Positions 44,101-56,100 of a stretch of 64,000 nucleotides of DNA are shown here, piece by piece. Source of the stretch: Yamagishiella unicocca (lineage: Eukaryota; Chlorophyta; Chlorophyceae; Chlamydomonadales; Volvocaceae); NCBI GenBank assembly GCA_003116995.1, contig BDSL01000002.1:1882001-1946000 (forward strand), read 5' to 3'. The first letter of the stretch is position 1, and every line of letters starts with the position of its first letter. The notes below the pieces were generated by a model, which saw only the letters and a list, made by a program, of their open reading frames with translations, was not told the DNA's origin and searched no databases. Made by a program: the position numbers and the translations under genes.

Positions 44101-47100
44101 GCCGCCAGCTTGGATTCGCTTCTGCGTCAAGATTTTACACGCATGGAGGTGGTGCTGCTGGTCCAATTCTCCTGGTGAGTATGTGCACATATGATGCGTG
44201 TTATGCAACATCTTTTTCGTCAGAGATGTCACTGCATTTAATCCTCACTGTATGCGTACATATGTCTGTACGTGCTACCAAGCAAGCTACATATATACGC
44301 AGCAGGCTACGTAGTGAGTGAGGTCATTATTGTTGTGTTCGCAATTAATTTGCTGTTCGTGACTTAAGTATGTATTCAATATGTGCAGGATAATGTGGAG
44401 TGCGGCCCGATGGACCGTAGCCTTGATGCTTGCCGTAGTAGTGGCTGGTACCAACACAATTGCGGGCACTACGAGGATGTGGGAGTCGTCTGTTCAGGTA
44501 CTGTGCTTAGAACAACGGACCGAATATAAAGGAAAAAAACATGGCTTACATTTGCCATACTATCTACCCTTACTTGCCTATAGCAGCTGCTGCCTGTAGT
44601 CGTAATAATGCTGAGGAATATGTACCCCGGATGTATTCCCAAGTACATATTGTACCTTTCGATTAATGAAGGACACGCCGGGATGTACGTATCGGAACGG
44701 GGACACCGCTAAACTTTGTAAACATTTAATGTAAATATAGATCGGGTTTAGGTTTACATGCGTTTTAGTATATATGTGGGTATGGAATATGCATGCATGT
44801 ATGCATATATATGCTCTTCGTACTCCATGCATATCGAGCGATGGTACCTTCCTCCTGATGTCCCCTTCGTTCCCTCATCCATCCCATACTATTTTACCTC
44901 CGTCCGTTGCTTTCGCATGCATGGAGCGTACTTGTGTTCAGGTATGGATGGAGACGTCCGGCTAATAAGTGATACGAATGGCGACGGACAGGTGTCACCA
45001 TCTTCCGGCAGAGTCGAGATATACCATCAGGGAGCCTGGGGCACAGTGTGGTGAGTGGTTATGAGTATATTGACTATTGCTTGCGTTATCGTGTCGCTGC
45101 TGCGGCGCCTTACTTATAATCGATGGGCCCGGAGTAGACGGCACACACGCACTAGGCAGGGGCACGCACACTATACCCAGCAGCGTAAATATTTTTGGCT
45201 ACCGCGTAAATATGCGAGCTCGCAAGATCTCGCTCTTTATTTTTTCACATTAAATATTCAACGCGCTCGCAACCCTCACATCACAAGGCGTGAAGTAAGC
45301 TGACAAGCAACATGCTTAGCTATCGATGCCCAATTAGGTAGATAGAACAGCGTTTCCTCTCTGAATACAATGAATGGTTTCCAGGCTAATAAGCAATTAT
45401 AGTGCCAACGAATGAAGGAAAGATGCAGGCGTTCGAAATGAACGCTTATCGTCGTCAGAGCTACTCCACTAAGGCACGTATGTCCACTATCACACTATCC
45501 ACACCGACCCTAGTCAGGAATGAACGCGTCCTTACGTGTCCGCGTCCGTTGGATGAAATAACGCCGTTTTCGTCCATTATATCCATTCGTTGCATTGCAG
45601 TGATGACGGTTTTGGGTTCGAAGAGGCAGCGGTCGTGTGCCGCCAGCTTGGATTCGCTTTTGCATCAACATTTTACATGCATGGAGGTGGTACTGGTCCA
45701 ATTCTCCTGGTAAGTACTATTACTACTGGCTGGGCAGTTTATATTAGGCATTTTGTTACACGTTTATGTTTATACGTGCGGCAAAAACACAACGCAAGCC
45801 AGCCACATTTCCATTTTAGATATCAACCATGCATGTGCACGTACGTATGATGTATGCGTGTTATATATGCAACATCGGTTTTCGTTGGAGATGTCACTGC
45901 GTGCATGTTATCCTCACCGTATGCATGCGTACGTACATACGTGCGTGCGTGTGTATATACATGTACGTGTTACCAAGCTAGCCTGCGAGTAAGGTCATTT
46001 TTGTTGTATATATGTATGTGTTCGTTGTTAATTTGCTGTTCGGATGGCTTAACGTGCAGGATAATGTGGAGTGCGGCCCGATGGACCGTAGGCTTGATGC
46101 TTGCCATAGTAATGGCTGGTACCAACACAATTGCGAGCACTACGAGGATGTGGGAGTCGCCTGTTCAGGTACTGTGCTCAAAACAACGTACTAATAGATA
46201 GGAAAGATCCCTCACGCGGCATTTACCATACGTACTACCTATCCTTGCCTATTGCGACTGCCTGTAATCGGAATTCTGATTAATATGCGTATCGGATGAA
46301 GAACACGCCGGTGCACATGTATCAGAACGGGGACACCGCCGCTAAACTCCATATATAGACTTTAAATGGAGACATCCATACGTTTTAGTATGTGAGTACG
46401 TATAATATATATGCATGGAGTAATATGCATACGATATACTCTATATCGAGCGATGGTATCTTCCATTATTACTGACTTTCCCTCCCGCCCCTCATCCTAT
46501 CTCGTTGTACCTCCACGGCATCCGTTGCTTTCGCATGGGTAACCGTGCATACTTTTGTTGAGCAGGTCACGCCGTCCGGCTAGTAAATGGTACGAATGGC
46601 GATGGACAGGTTTACGGCAGAGTCGAGATATACCATCAGGGAGGCTGGGGCACAGTGTGGTGAGTGGTTATTGCGTATAAGTATACTAATTGCCGCTGCC
46701 GCGGCGCCGTATGGCCGACGGGCCCATCGATCATAGGCCCGGAGTAGACGGCACACGCACTAGGCAGGGGCACGCACACATGCATATAGCGGTTTATATG
46801 AGATATCCACGGCAGCATGTGTGAATATGGCTACCGCGTGAATAATGTGTGAGCACGCAAGATCAAGATCTCGCTCGCTCCTTGTCCACATTGAATTCAA
46901 GCAATGCACTCGCTCGCAACTCTCACGCACGTCACAATGCGTGAAATAAGCTGACAAGCAACATGCTTAGCTATGCCCAATTAGGTAGATAGATAGGACA
47001 GCGTTTCCTCTTCTGAATACAATGAAGGGAAATTAATGCAGGCGTTCAAAATGAATGCTTACCTTCCGAACTACCGTACCCACGTGATATCAACGCTAAT

Positions 47101-50100
47101 AAGTAATTAATTACTCGGAAAAAAGTGCACTTTCGCGCAAATTAAATAAATGCCTTAGCGGCCTGCGCGATGGAAAAAAATAATACCCCGAGAGGCCTGC
47201 GCGAATCTGTAAATTAACCCTACCCACTCCTGGAGGAGGACATTGAGTCGTAGAACAGATACCTTCTTCGAGCTACGGTAATGATATTGATATCAGCGGT
47301 TCAGAAGTTCGCGAGAGCTGTCGTCTTGATTGCCTATCAGATTTACTTGGGGTAGCGATTGTGCCGCTCATACGGTACAGTATCGTTTGCAGACATTCTA
47401 GAATGCATTGCTAGCTTCTGGGAAAGACGCGAGCGTGCGGCTCGCACGAGTTCCGTACGGCGCGAGAGTTTATTTAAACTACATAGACATTCCGCCATTC
47501 CCGTCTTCCTACTAGCATGCATGATTCCTTTGCGCGAAACATCATCTTTTACGCTGCGCGAAACTAAAAGATATACCCTACAGCACTGCGCGAACTGAAA
47601 AATAATACCTCAAGAGACCTGCGCGAATTAATAATTAATTCGAAATTTTTGCCCTGCGCGGTGATCAGGCACGCGTACGGTACTCCACATGCAGTATGTA
47701 TGTCCACTATCATACTATCTACTTCGTCGCTTTGGCGTTTCAAATGTCAGCGGCGTTTTGAACGTTAGATAAGCTCATGTGTGTGGTTAAGCTTCACTAG
47801 CTCGATGTATATTTTGCCTTTCCAAGCAAGGCAGTGCTTGCATGATATTACTGCCTGTATTATTTGGGATAACATAGCACTAGCTAGCTAGCGGTCCAGG
47901 GATCTATCTATCTGCATGTATGTACCACCGACCAGCACCCAATTGTTACGTGTGATTGGCCGCCACATAACATTTACTTACAGTGGTAGTTAGCTCAGTA
48001 CGTACAATGAATCAGTACGTACAATGAAGGACGGACGACGCAGTAGCAATGCTGTCAATCCGGTGGTGCGGGCATATGTATAGGGGCGGAGTCCGCCCCT
48101 CAATTCCCCGCCCCCTTAATACGCGCAAGGCTCCGGCCGGCGTAATAATATTGTTATTATTGTAAAAATGCTGTCAATGTACCGTCCATACCGACCCTAG
48201 TCAGGTAGGAACGCGTCCTGCCAGTCAACTACATACGTCGAATGAAAGTATTAATGCCGTTTTCACGTTCGTCCAATTATCCATTTGTATGTTGCCATGC
48301 AGTGACGACGATTTTGGGCTCGAGGAGGCAACAGTCGTGTGCCGCCAGCTTGGATTCGCTTCTGCGTCAACATTTTACACGCATGGAGGTGGTACTGGTC
48401 CAATTCTCCTGGTGAGTACTACTGGCTTGGCAGTTTATATTAGGCACTTGCACAGTAAATTGCTTGTATGTGCGGCAAAACACACGTAAGCCAGCCACGT
48501 TTCCATTACAGATAGCAATCATGCATATGCGTACACGTACGTATGATGCGTGTTATGCAACATACCCATTGTTTTCGTAAGAGATATCACTGCATGTTAC
48601 CCTCACCGTATGCGTAGGTATATATGTACGTGCTACCAAGCTAGCCTGCGAATTGAGGTCATTTTTGTTGTGTTCGTTGTTGATAATTTGCTGTTCAGAT
48701 GACTTACATATGTGTTCGTATGTGCAGGATAATGTGGAGTGCGGCCCGATGGACCGTAGCCTTGATGCTTGCCACAGTAGTGGCTGGTACCAACACAATT
48801 GCGGGCACTACGAGGATGTGGGAGTCGTCTGTTCAGGTACTGTACTTAGAACAACGGACCGAATAGAAAGGAAAACATGGCTTACATTTGCCATACTATC
48901 TACCCTTACTTGCCTATAGCAGCTGCTGCCTGTAATCGTAATAATGCTGAGGAATATGTACCCCGGATGTATTTCCAAGTAAGTACCTTCGTTCTCATGA
49001 ATAACAACCACGTACAAACGCGTTCACGCATGTATCAAAATTAGGTGAAAACTGACGTCAATAATTAGGTGTGGCTGAAATTAGGTGTAACTAACATGTG
49101 TTTCAGGTACACGTATAGCTGTAGGTTATGATGGCTGACCCCCTTCATGCCACCATTGTAGAGTACGTACCGATTACCTGGGTTATTATATATAGACGCA
49201 TGTGTAAGGAGAAGCGCTTACGTCCAAATACACATGTAGGTAGAACAAATGTTTGGGCGGTACCGTCATAGAATTTGCATTACTGTGATTATGGCAGCAT
49301 GCACGGCATGCATGTAGGCATACTAAGATGTTCCCCATTTAACTCACCGATTTATTACGTGCAATGAGCATCAGTATTATGGCTTACACGCATGACGTGT
49401 GTACATTTCTGCATACTGACGCGATACGATACTGCGATGGTAATGCAGACGATGCAGATGATTATGCAATTGATTGGCCATCAGGACAGCCTTCCGCCGC
49501 AGGACCAGCTGCACAACCGGCAGCCGGTAGAGGCCTGCTTTTGGCTTTATCAGCCATTCTCCAGCATTCCGTGCCGGCCTCCCTCGTCAAGCTTTTCGAT
49601 GCTCTCCATGGCATTGGCCTCTATCCTGACGTGGCCAACTGGTTTACTTCGAAATGGAAAGGCGGTGAGCTGAGGGACGTGCATCTTTCCATAATTGTTC
49701 CCCAACGTGTTACGAATGGTAATACTTATTATACTGTGCGTAAGTGCATGCAAAAAAAACGATAGATCGATGTAGCCACGAGCATTGTTAGTTATGTCGA
49801 TTATTATTGTTGTGAATGGGTACCTGTGATGATGCTAAATAAATGAAAAAATGCTTACGTTCTAAACGCAGCAGCAACTATAGATATGCGGGCGTACCAT
49901 ATATATAGGTATATGTTGTGTCCCCTGTAACCTGGCAAATCTTTCGGTTCATTGATAGCTGATGACAAGGTACACCCTTGCCTCAATCCGTATGTGGTAG
50001 TCTTTCTGTTGTGCACATGATAAATACAGCAAACATAAAATAAATATGAACTGCTTCAGCAATACGTACGGTAATGTGATTGTTATGCCCGGGCCCGCCG

Positions 50101-53100
50101 CCGCCGGTCTTGATTTGTGCATGGTGCACGTTCATTCCCCTAAATGTACGTAAACGGTGTACAGGCTTCATTGCTTACATCTTCACCAAGAAAGGCTCGG
50201 AATTGGGCAACGCAGTGGCCAAGGAGGTTATAGTGCCTGTTGTCCGAGAGTTTTTAAAGACTGATACTGGAAGTTTGATGACTGATGTGTTTATTAAAAA
50301 ATCTACCGGTTTTGAAGGGTAAGATCGATTGCATCGCTCTGCTAAGCATCATCTGTATTATTGTTGGTATTTTAAGCCTTTCACCGTTGCCCTTGTGTCC
50401 TATCCGCTTCATCGTCTCCAATCGCTCGCTCGAGCCTACCTCTCCAATTGTGCTTACCTCCGGTCCATTGTGGAACGCAGGGTCCTCGGAAGGTTACTGT
50501 CGTCTGAAAAGCTGATGCTCTATGACTGGGCGAACAACTTGAGCTTGGAAAGCCTCCGCACGCTTTTTGAAGCGATCGGCAACGAACTCGGTACGTAGAC
50601 GTACGGAGTTTGCTTCCATATATCATTCATTTGAACAATACGTTGTGCTGTTTAGTTAACGGCATACATAAGGACAACACGGAGGATTATGTACACCGTC
50701 AATCCTTTCTATCTGTCTATTATATAACATACGGTATACCGTCTCTACTGGTAATTTTGTTTTTGTTTCTAACGTCGGGCACGTGCAAACCGTTGCTAAA
50801 TTCATATTTGCTTTATTTGCTTCGCTGCTGTTGTGCTGCAGGCTCACCTGATAGCCGCCTTACCCTCCGTGGTGTCGCGAAAGATGGAGTCTTGACACTA
50901 CGCACCTTTACCAGGACAGCTTTACTAAGCGTAAAATCAGAGACGAGCGCTCTCCAGAAAGCTCTTGGTATCACACCGGATGACAGGCGCATGCTGCACC
51001 CTTTCCTGGAAAGGTACGTAGCAATGGTGGACGACACGAAATAAAAGCGAACATTGTTTTATTAACGGTCTCAAGTGCATAACTGCTGGTAGGTGCATTC
51101 TGATCCATGCGCATACGCTCCTCCAGGAGGACCACGCACCTTGATGTCTGTTTGGGCCTGACCGACGAACGCGTTAGTTCGCATTCCTATATGAGGGTTG
51201 CATCAAATAAGTATTAGCGGTGAGCTTCAAGTCCTCACATGACAATGTTTGACGCTTTGATGTAAATGCAGCCTCGACAAGATCCTCGAAGTCACCGAGG
51301 AGGCCTTTGGGGGACTTTTCCTTCTCCCTGGTAAGTATACATACATACATTAATGCAGTGTTTACGCCAATTACCACGATGCATAGCTGATCCACTCGCT
51401 GTTGCCTCGCCATCTGCGTGCTCCTTTGGCGTTCGTAACGTATCTAAGGGATGTTTGTTGCTGGCTGCACTATTAGTAATGCCTACCACAGACATTTCAT
51501 GTCGCAACCAGGCTCTGCTTTTGTTCTTCATGGATATTTTTTAAGAAAAGCGCTTACGTTCGAAATCAATAAGAGGTTACGTGTTAGAAAGGTTTTTACG
51601 TTGCATCTCTTACACGAGCTTACTTACTTGCGAGAATAGTGTTTATCTTGTGTCGCCCCTTACATTGGATCACTTTGTGAGGACGTCGTTTATCCTGTAC
51701 CGCAGAATCGGATTTTGCGCCCAGACCCCACATCAATCGTCGCCGCCGGCTTCACCAGCAGTCGCAGCCACAAGGCAGCCCGCATTCCGGGCCGTCGAGG
51801 CTGCCACCGCTATCTGAAACCTTCATCGTGGATTTTCTGCGGGGCGACAGGGACATCTACCGCGCTGCTCTTGAGATATTGCCCTCTCTAGACAGGGCTC
51901 TTAGGCTTCTGCCCAAAGTGGTCAATTGGATTGCTGATAGCGCTGCTCCGCTCATCGAAACCTTATTGCGGGCCACCGCGGGCGATACTCAACAAGACGC
52001 GAGCGTACAAGATGCTGCCGACAAGGTGGCGCCGCTTGCGGATTCAGCTATAAAAGCATTATTCTCGACGGGAGTTGGCAGTGTGTTCGCGGATGTACTG
52101 GACGATGTCGGCATACTGAGGTAAGCACCGCATATTATTAACATTCGTACCGAACACCGATCAGGATCCCATTAGCATCCATACCGCCGAGCGTTCTCAT
52201 TTAGTATGTACAGAGCACCCGTTCGGTACATAAACGTTTTTGTTCGTCCATATTTAGCGCCATGAACGAAAGCGATGCCCCTTTTGGTGTTTTGGGCTAA
52301 ATGTCAAACATCTACTACAAGCATTTACTTGTCTGTGCTTGCACCATGCGTGCGTACCGCTGTTTTGAAGTGAGCCTATGGATATGTTATCATCGAACAT
52401 ACCGCTGACTCCAACTGCTATGTCTGTCTGCAGACGTGGCGATGTCATACGCGCACAAGACGTTCTGGACGAGGTGGTTGCTTTGACGAGTGGCCCCAAC
52501 GAGTACCTGGCAGGCCTAGTCGATGGCGCGTCGAGAGTGCTACGCTCTGACCTAGGTGGGTCGCAGGCAGGTTTGATGACCGCTAACTATTGTTGCACCC
52601 AACTAGATGTACTACAACTGACCATGTACACGACTAGTGAGTGACGGCTGAGATGCGGTGAAAGACCATCGTGTGCACGATCACTCATTGTGGCTACATA
52701 AAAGTTAGGGAGGAAAACATCGCGTCTCGATGGCCATGGGTGTTAAACAAAAAACACGATGTACGTGTCGATAGGAACAGCGCTTGGATACGTTTTTATT
52801 TACACGTTATGTACGCCAGTACGAGAGATGCAGAGGGGCGGAATTATACTACCTAGACCGGGCGATGCGGTGAGGGCCTGCTAGTACATACGGCTCCATC
52901 CCAGATAAGTTATGAACATGTTCTACTAGTAAGAAGACGAAACCGTGTCCTAAAGCCCGAGAGAACTTAGGACAAGGAAAAAGGCCGTGGACTCACGAGA
53001 GCCGGGGCTGAACCCAGAAGGCGCCCCGAAGGGCCCTATGTTGTACTACGAAAACGCAACCATGCAGAGGGGGGATAGTTGTTGTATCCTGGGCACTACG

Positions 53101-56100
53101 AGGATGTGTCGAGAAGGGACATCCACTTGCAAGTCCTTTTCGTTCAGGCGTAGTACAACACCCTACGTAGGGAAGCATCACAAGGCACAGAGACGCCACC
53201 CTATCTGCCCAAATAAACAGCAGTAAAGACGTGAAGGCCACAGCCGACCGGCTCCGCACAGCAAAATGGCATGCAACCCCCGCACGAGACAGCGGAAAAG
53301 TGGGGCAACAAAGAGCCCGTACAGGATAAATCAAGGGCCCGCCCGCCCCAGACGGCGGGACGAAAAGGAGAGTGTCGGCAAGTGGCATGAGGACGAACCC
53401 AGAACGGCTGCAACCCACCCAGACGTACGTGCCAACCGCCGTGCCTACGTACCGGGCGAAAGGAAGTTATTAGCGCAAGGTGCGTTCCAACAACGCGAGC
53501 AGGCCACCACAGCAGATAGCATCCAACATGGACAAAGACCAGGGCTCGCCGGCCTAGCACATGCATCATTAAGGTGTACCCGCTAGCGCTGAGCCTGGAG
53601 ACACCGCCGACAGAAGAGGAACGGTCCAGAGTACCTGAGAAAATCCGCGCAAAGACGGAGGTGAGAAAGCAGCCGCCGAGAGCGCGCGGACGCTTGATGA
53701 GGTTGAGCACCCTGTGTTGAACGATTCGCGAGGGCACGCGACACAGGGCACGCTCCAGGAGGCGAACATGGTCTGGAGCAGCCCAGGATTCCCTGACGAG
53801 AATTATTGGGAAAGCATCCACTGAAAGGGGGCGCGAACTGTATGTGGGAAGGCCGCCGGAAGGCAAGCAAGCAATGGAGACGGACGCAAGCCGCTCGATG
53901 ATGCAGAAGTGGTGGTCCAGGGCCAAGCCACCGGGTTGCCGACGTCAGTGCGATACGAATCCGGGCGGGATGGATAGGGTGCGATATCATTCGAATCCTA
54001 AAAGCCACCATCCATGACACCCCTAGACAGCGCCGACGACATCAGCGACGCGACCATGGACCATGCGTCGTCCTCGTGTCAGAGGTCGCGGGGCCCTAGG
54101 CAGGCCTCCTCACATTTTATGAGTGTATGGGTGTGTCGATCATGGTTTCCAAGAGTTACTGTAGTAGGTGGATTAGTAAGAGCACTACGGTGCCCCTTTC
54201 AGGAGTGTGAATGGAAGCCTCTTATTCACTTATGTTCAGCAAGGCCAAAGCGAGTAATGGACGCTGCTACTGACATCAACTAATGACCCCTGTTGCCGAC
54301 TGCTGCTGATATTGGCCAAACTAACCTGTCGCAGTTGCCGCAATTCCGGCTGAAGGGTACGTGCGAGATGGCCTAGTGTTGTTTAGGGCACTGGTACAGG
54401 CTGTCCTCGGTACTGCCAGACCACACGGCCTCATCGGACACATAGCAAATGCGTTCGACAAGCTGGACATGATAGAGCAGGAGAAGCGCGTGGTCCGAGA
54501 GTTCTTAAACAGGTGCGTATGTAAATAGGATTAGGGAGAAACCGTTTTACTTTGGAACCCTGATATTTCACCGATAACTGTCCCTCGCATGTGGTTCTCG
54601 CTATGGTCTTTATCACGAGGGGAAATGCTGGGATTGCACGTTAACACTCGTTTTTGTGCGGGTATCTATTGCCGACATGAAAATGGAAAAACATCGCCTA
54701 CATGACGTACACATCTCCACTTAAGACAGTTTTCCCAGATGCAAGCGCGCTTACCATTCTGGTACCGGGCAAATGTAACGGCTGAACTGCCCGCGCATTT
54801 CCCACCGACTACTTGCAGCACTGGCGCAATACAAGGACTTATTGAGCGCGCGTTCTATGCAGCTTACGCCTTTCCAGGTATGCAAGACAGGGAACCCGGA
54901 TGTGGGTTTGCTGATTGCGGCTACGTACAGTTAAATAAGGCGGGAGCGAATACTGCGATACTGCGGTGGGGCAGCGGAGTGATGGTTGGCATGGAAGGCT
55001 TTCCGTCCTCGCCCCCGATACATAGGCTTCCGGTCACCATAAACATACGACCATAACAACGAGCGCCATAATCCGTGCCTTGCAGACGCCGCTCCTTTGG
55101 CATATATTTTTGGAAGACAATACGTTTTGGACGATGAACGGAACATGTATACAGCAACGCTCATGGTGACTCAAGCGTTTCGCCGGGCAAAGCTGGAGGG
55201 GGGCGGTGTCTGCGCAGCGTTGTTTCCCGAGGGAGGTGTTCGATGGCTGCAGAAGGCGGCAGTGCCCGATGTGTGCACGCAGTGGAGCTACACGGAATAC
55301 AACAGCAATGTGTTCTCTGTAACGTTCGATTCGTTTCGATTCGCCAGCGGTGGACGCAAGGTGATGAAGGTCTATTGGTACGCTGGTGCAACTGGGAGCG
55401 AAATCGCCTCCGCTGCGCTTGAAGTTCAGGTATGATGCACGCCATTGGGACGCTGGGAGAGGTTGAGAATACAAAATAGAAGGCAGGATAAATAACTTCG
55501 TGCTATGTTTTGATATGCAGGTCATAGATACTGCTGACTATCAAGATTATTCACCATCACCGGATGATCAAGGCCAAGCTGGGCCGACTCCTCAGGGAGC
55601 ACCTGGCGCGCCCAACCAACATGGCAAACCTTCGGCGCCCAATCAACAAGGCCAGCCATTTGCACCCAACCAACAAGGCCAGCCTTTGGCGCCTAAACTT
55701 CAAGGCCAGCCTTTGGCGCCTAAACTTCAAGGCCAGCCTTTGGCGCCTAAACAGCAAGGCCAGCCTTTGGCGCCTATACAGCAAGGCCAGCCATTTGCAC
55801 CCAACCAACAAGGCCAGCCTATGGCGCCTAAACAGCAAGGACAGCCTTTGGCGCCTATACAGCAAGGCCAGCCATTTGCACCCAACCAACAAGGCCAGCC
55901 TATGGCGCCTAAACAGCAAGGACAGCCTTTGGCGCCTATACAGCAAGGCCAGCCTATGGCACCTATACAGCAAGGCCAGCCATTTGCACCCAACCAACAA
56001 GGCCAGCCTATGGCGCCTAAACAGCAAGGACAGCCATTTGCACCCAACCAACAAGGCCAGCCTGCTGCGCCCACCTCATCCAGCCCGCCCCGGCCACCAC

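Larger units (their letters stand above)
46566..48836 (+). other. SRCR domain 3 (exons 16-18)
   Basis: Exon 16 is 15 bp shorter than its counterparts (NGDGQVYGRVEIY). Exons 17 and 18 are nearly identical to those of SRCR1, and so is the following intron. The first intron (46660-48302) is swollen by repeats. Six conserved cysteines are present. Confidence 0.88.

Noticed and set aside
47531..47661. CRISPR-like array
   Set aside because: The TGCGCGAA units are only 8 bp with uneven spacing and no true direct repeats plus spacers, and the DNA is eukaryotic.
35519..49448. Splitting the receptor into a small secreted gene plus a second gene from 49449
   Set aside because: There is no stop codon, no new signal peptide and no phase break. 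Module 3 enters in the same phase that SRCR3 leaves, so one gene is simpler; it remains the main alternative.
53201..53926. Minus-strand ORF of 241 codons in the receptor intron
   Set aside because: It is antisense to a purine-rich tract, shows no domain, and its Trp/Cys/His-rich composition looks like a shadow frame.
55557..56074. Antisense and alternate-frame repeat ORFs over the QGQP minisatellite
   Set aside because: They are simple consequences of a 27-bp repeat with no stops in several frames; the QGQP frame is the one that joins the spliced receptor.
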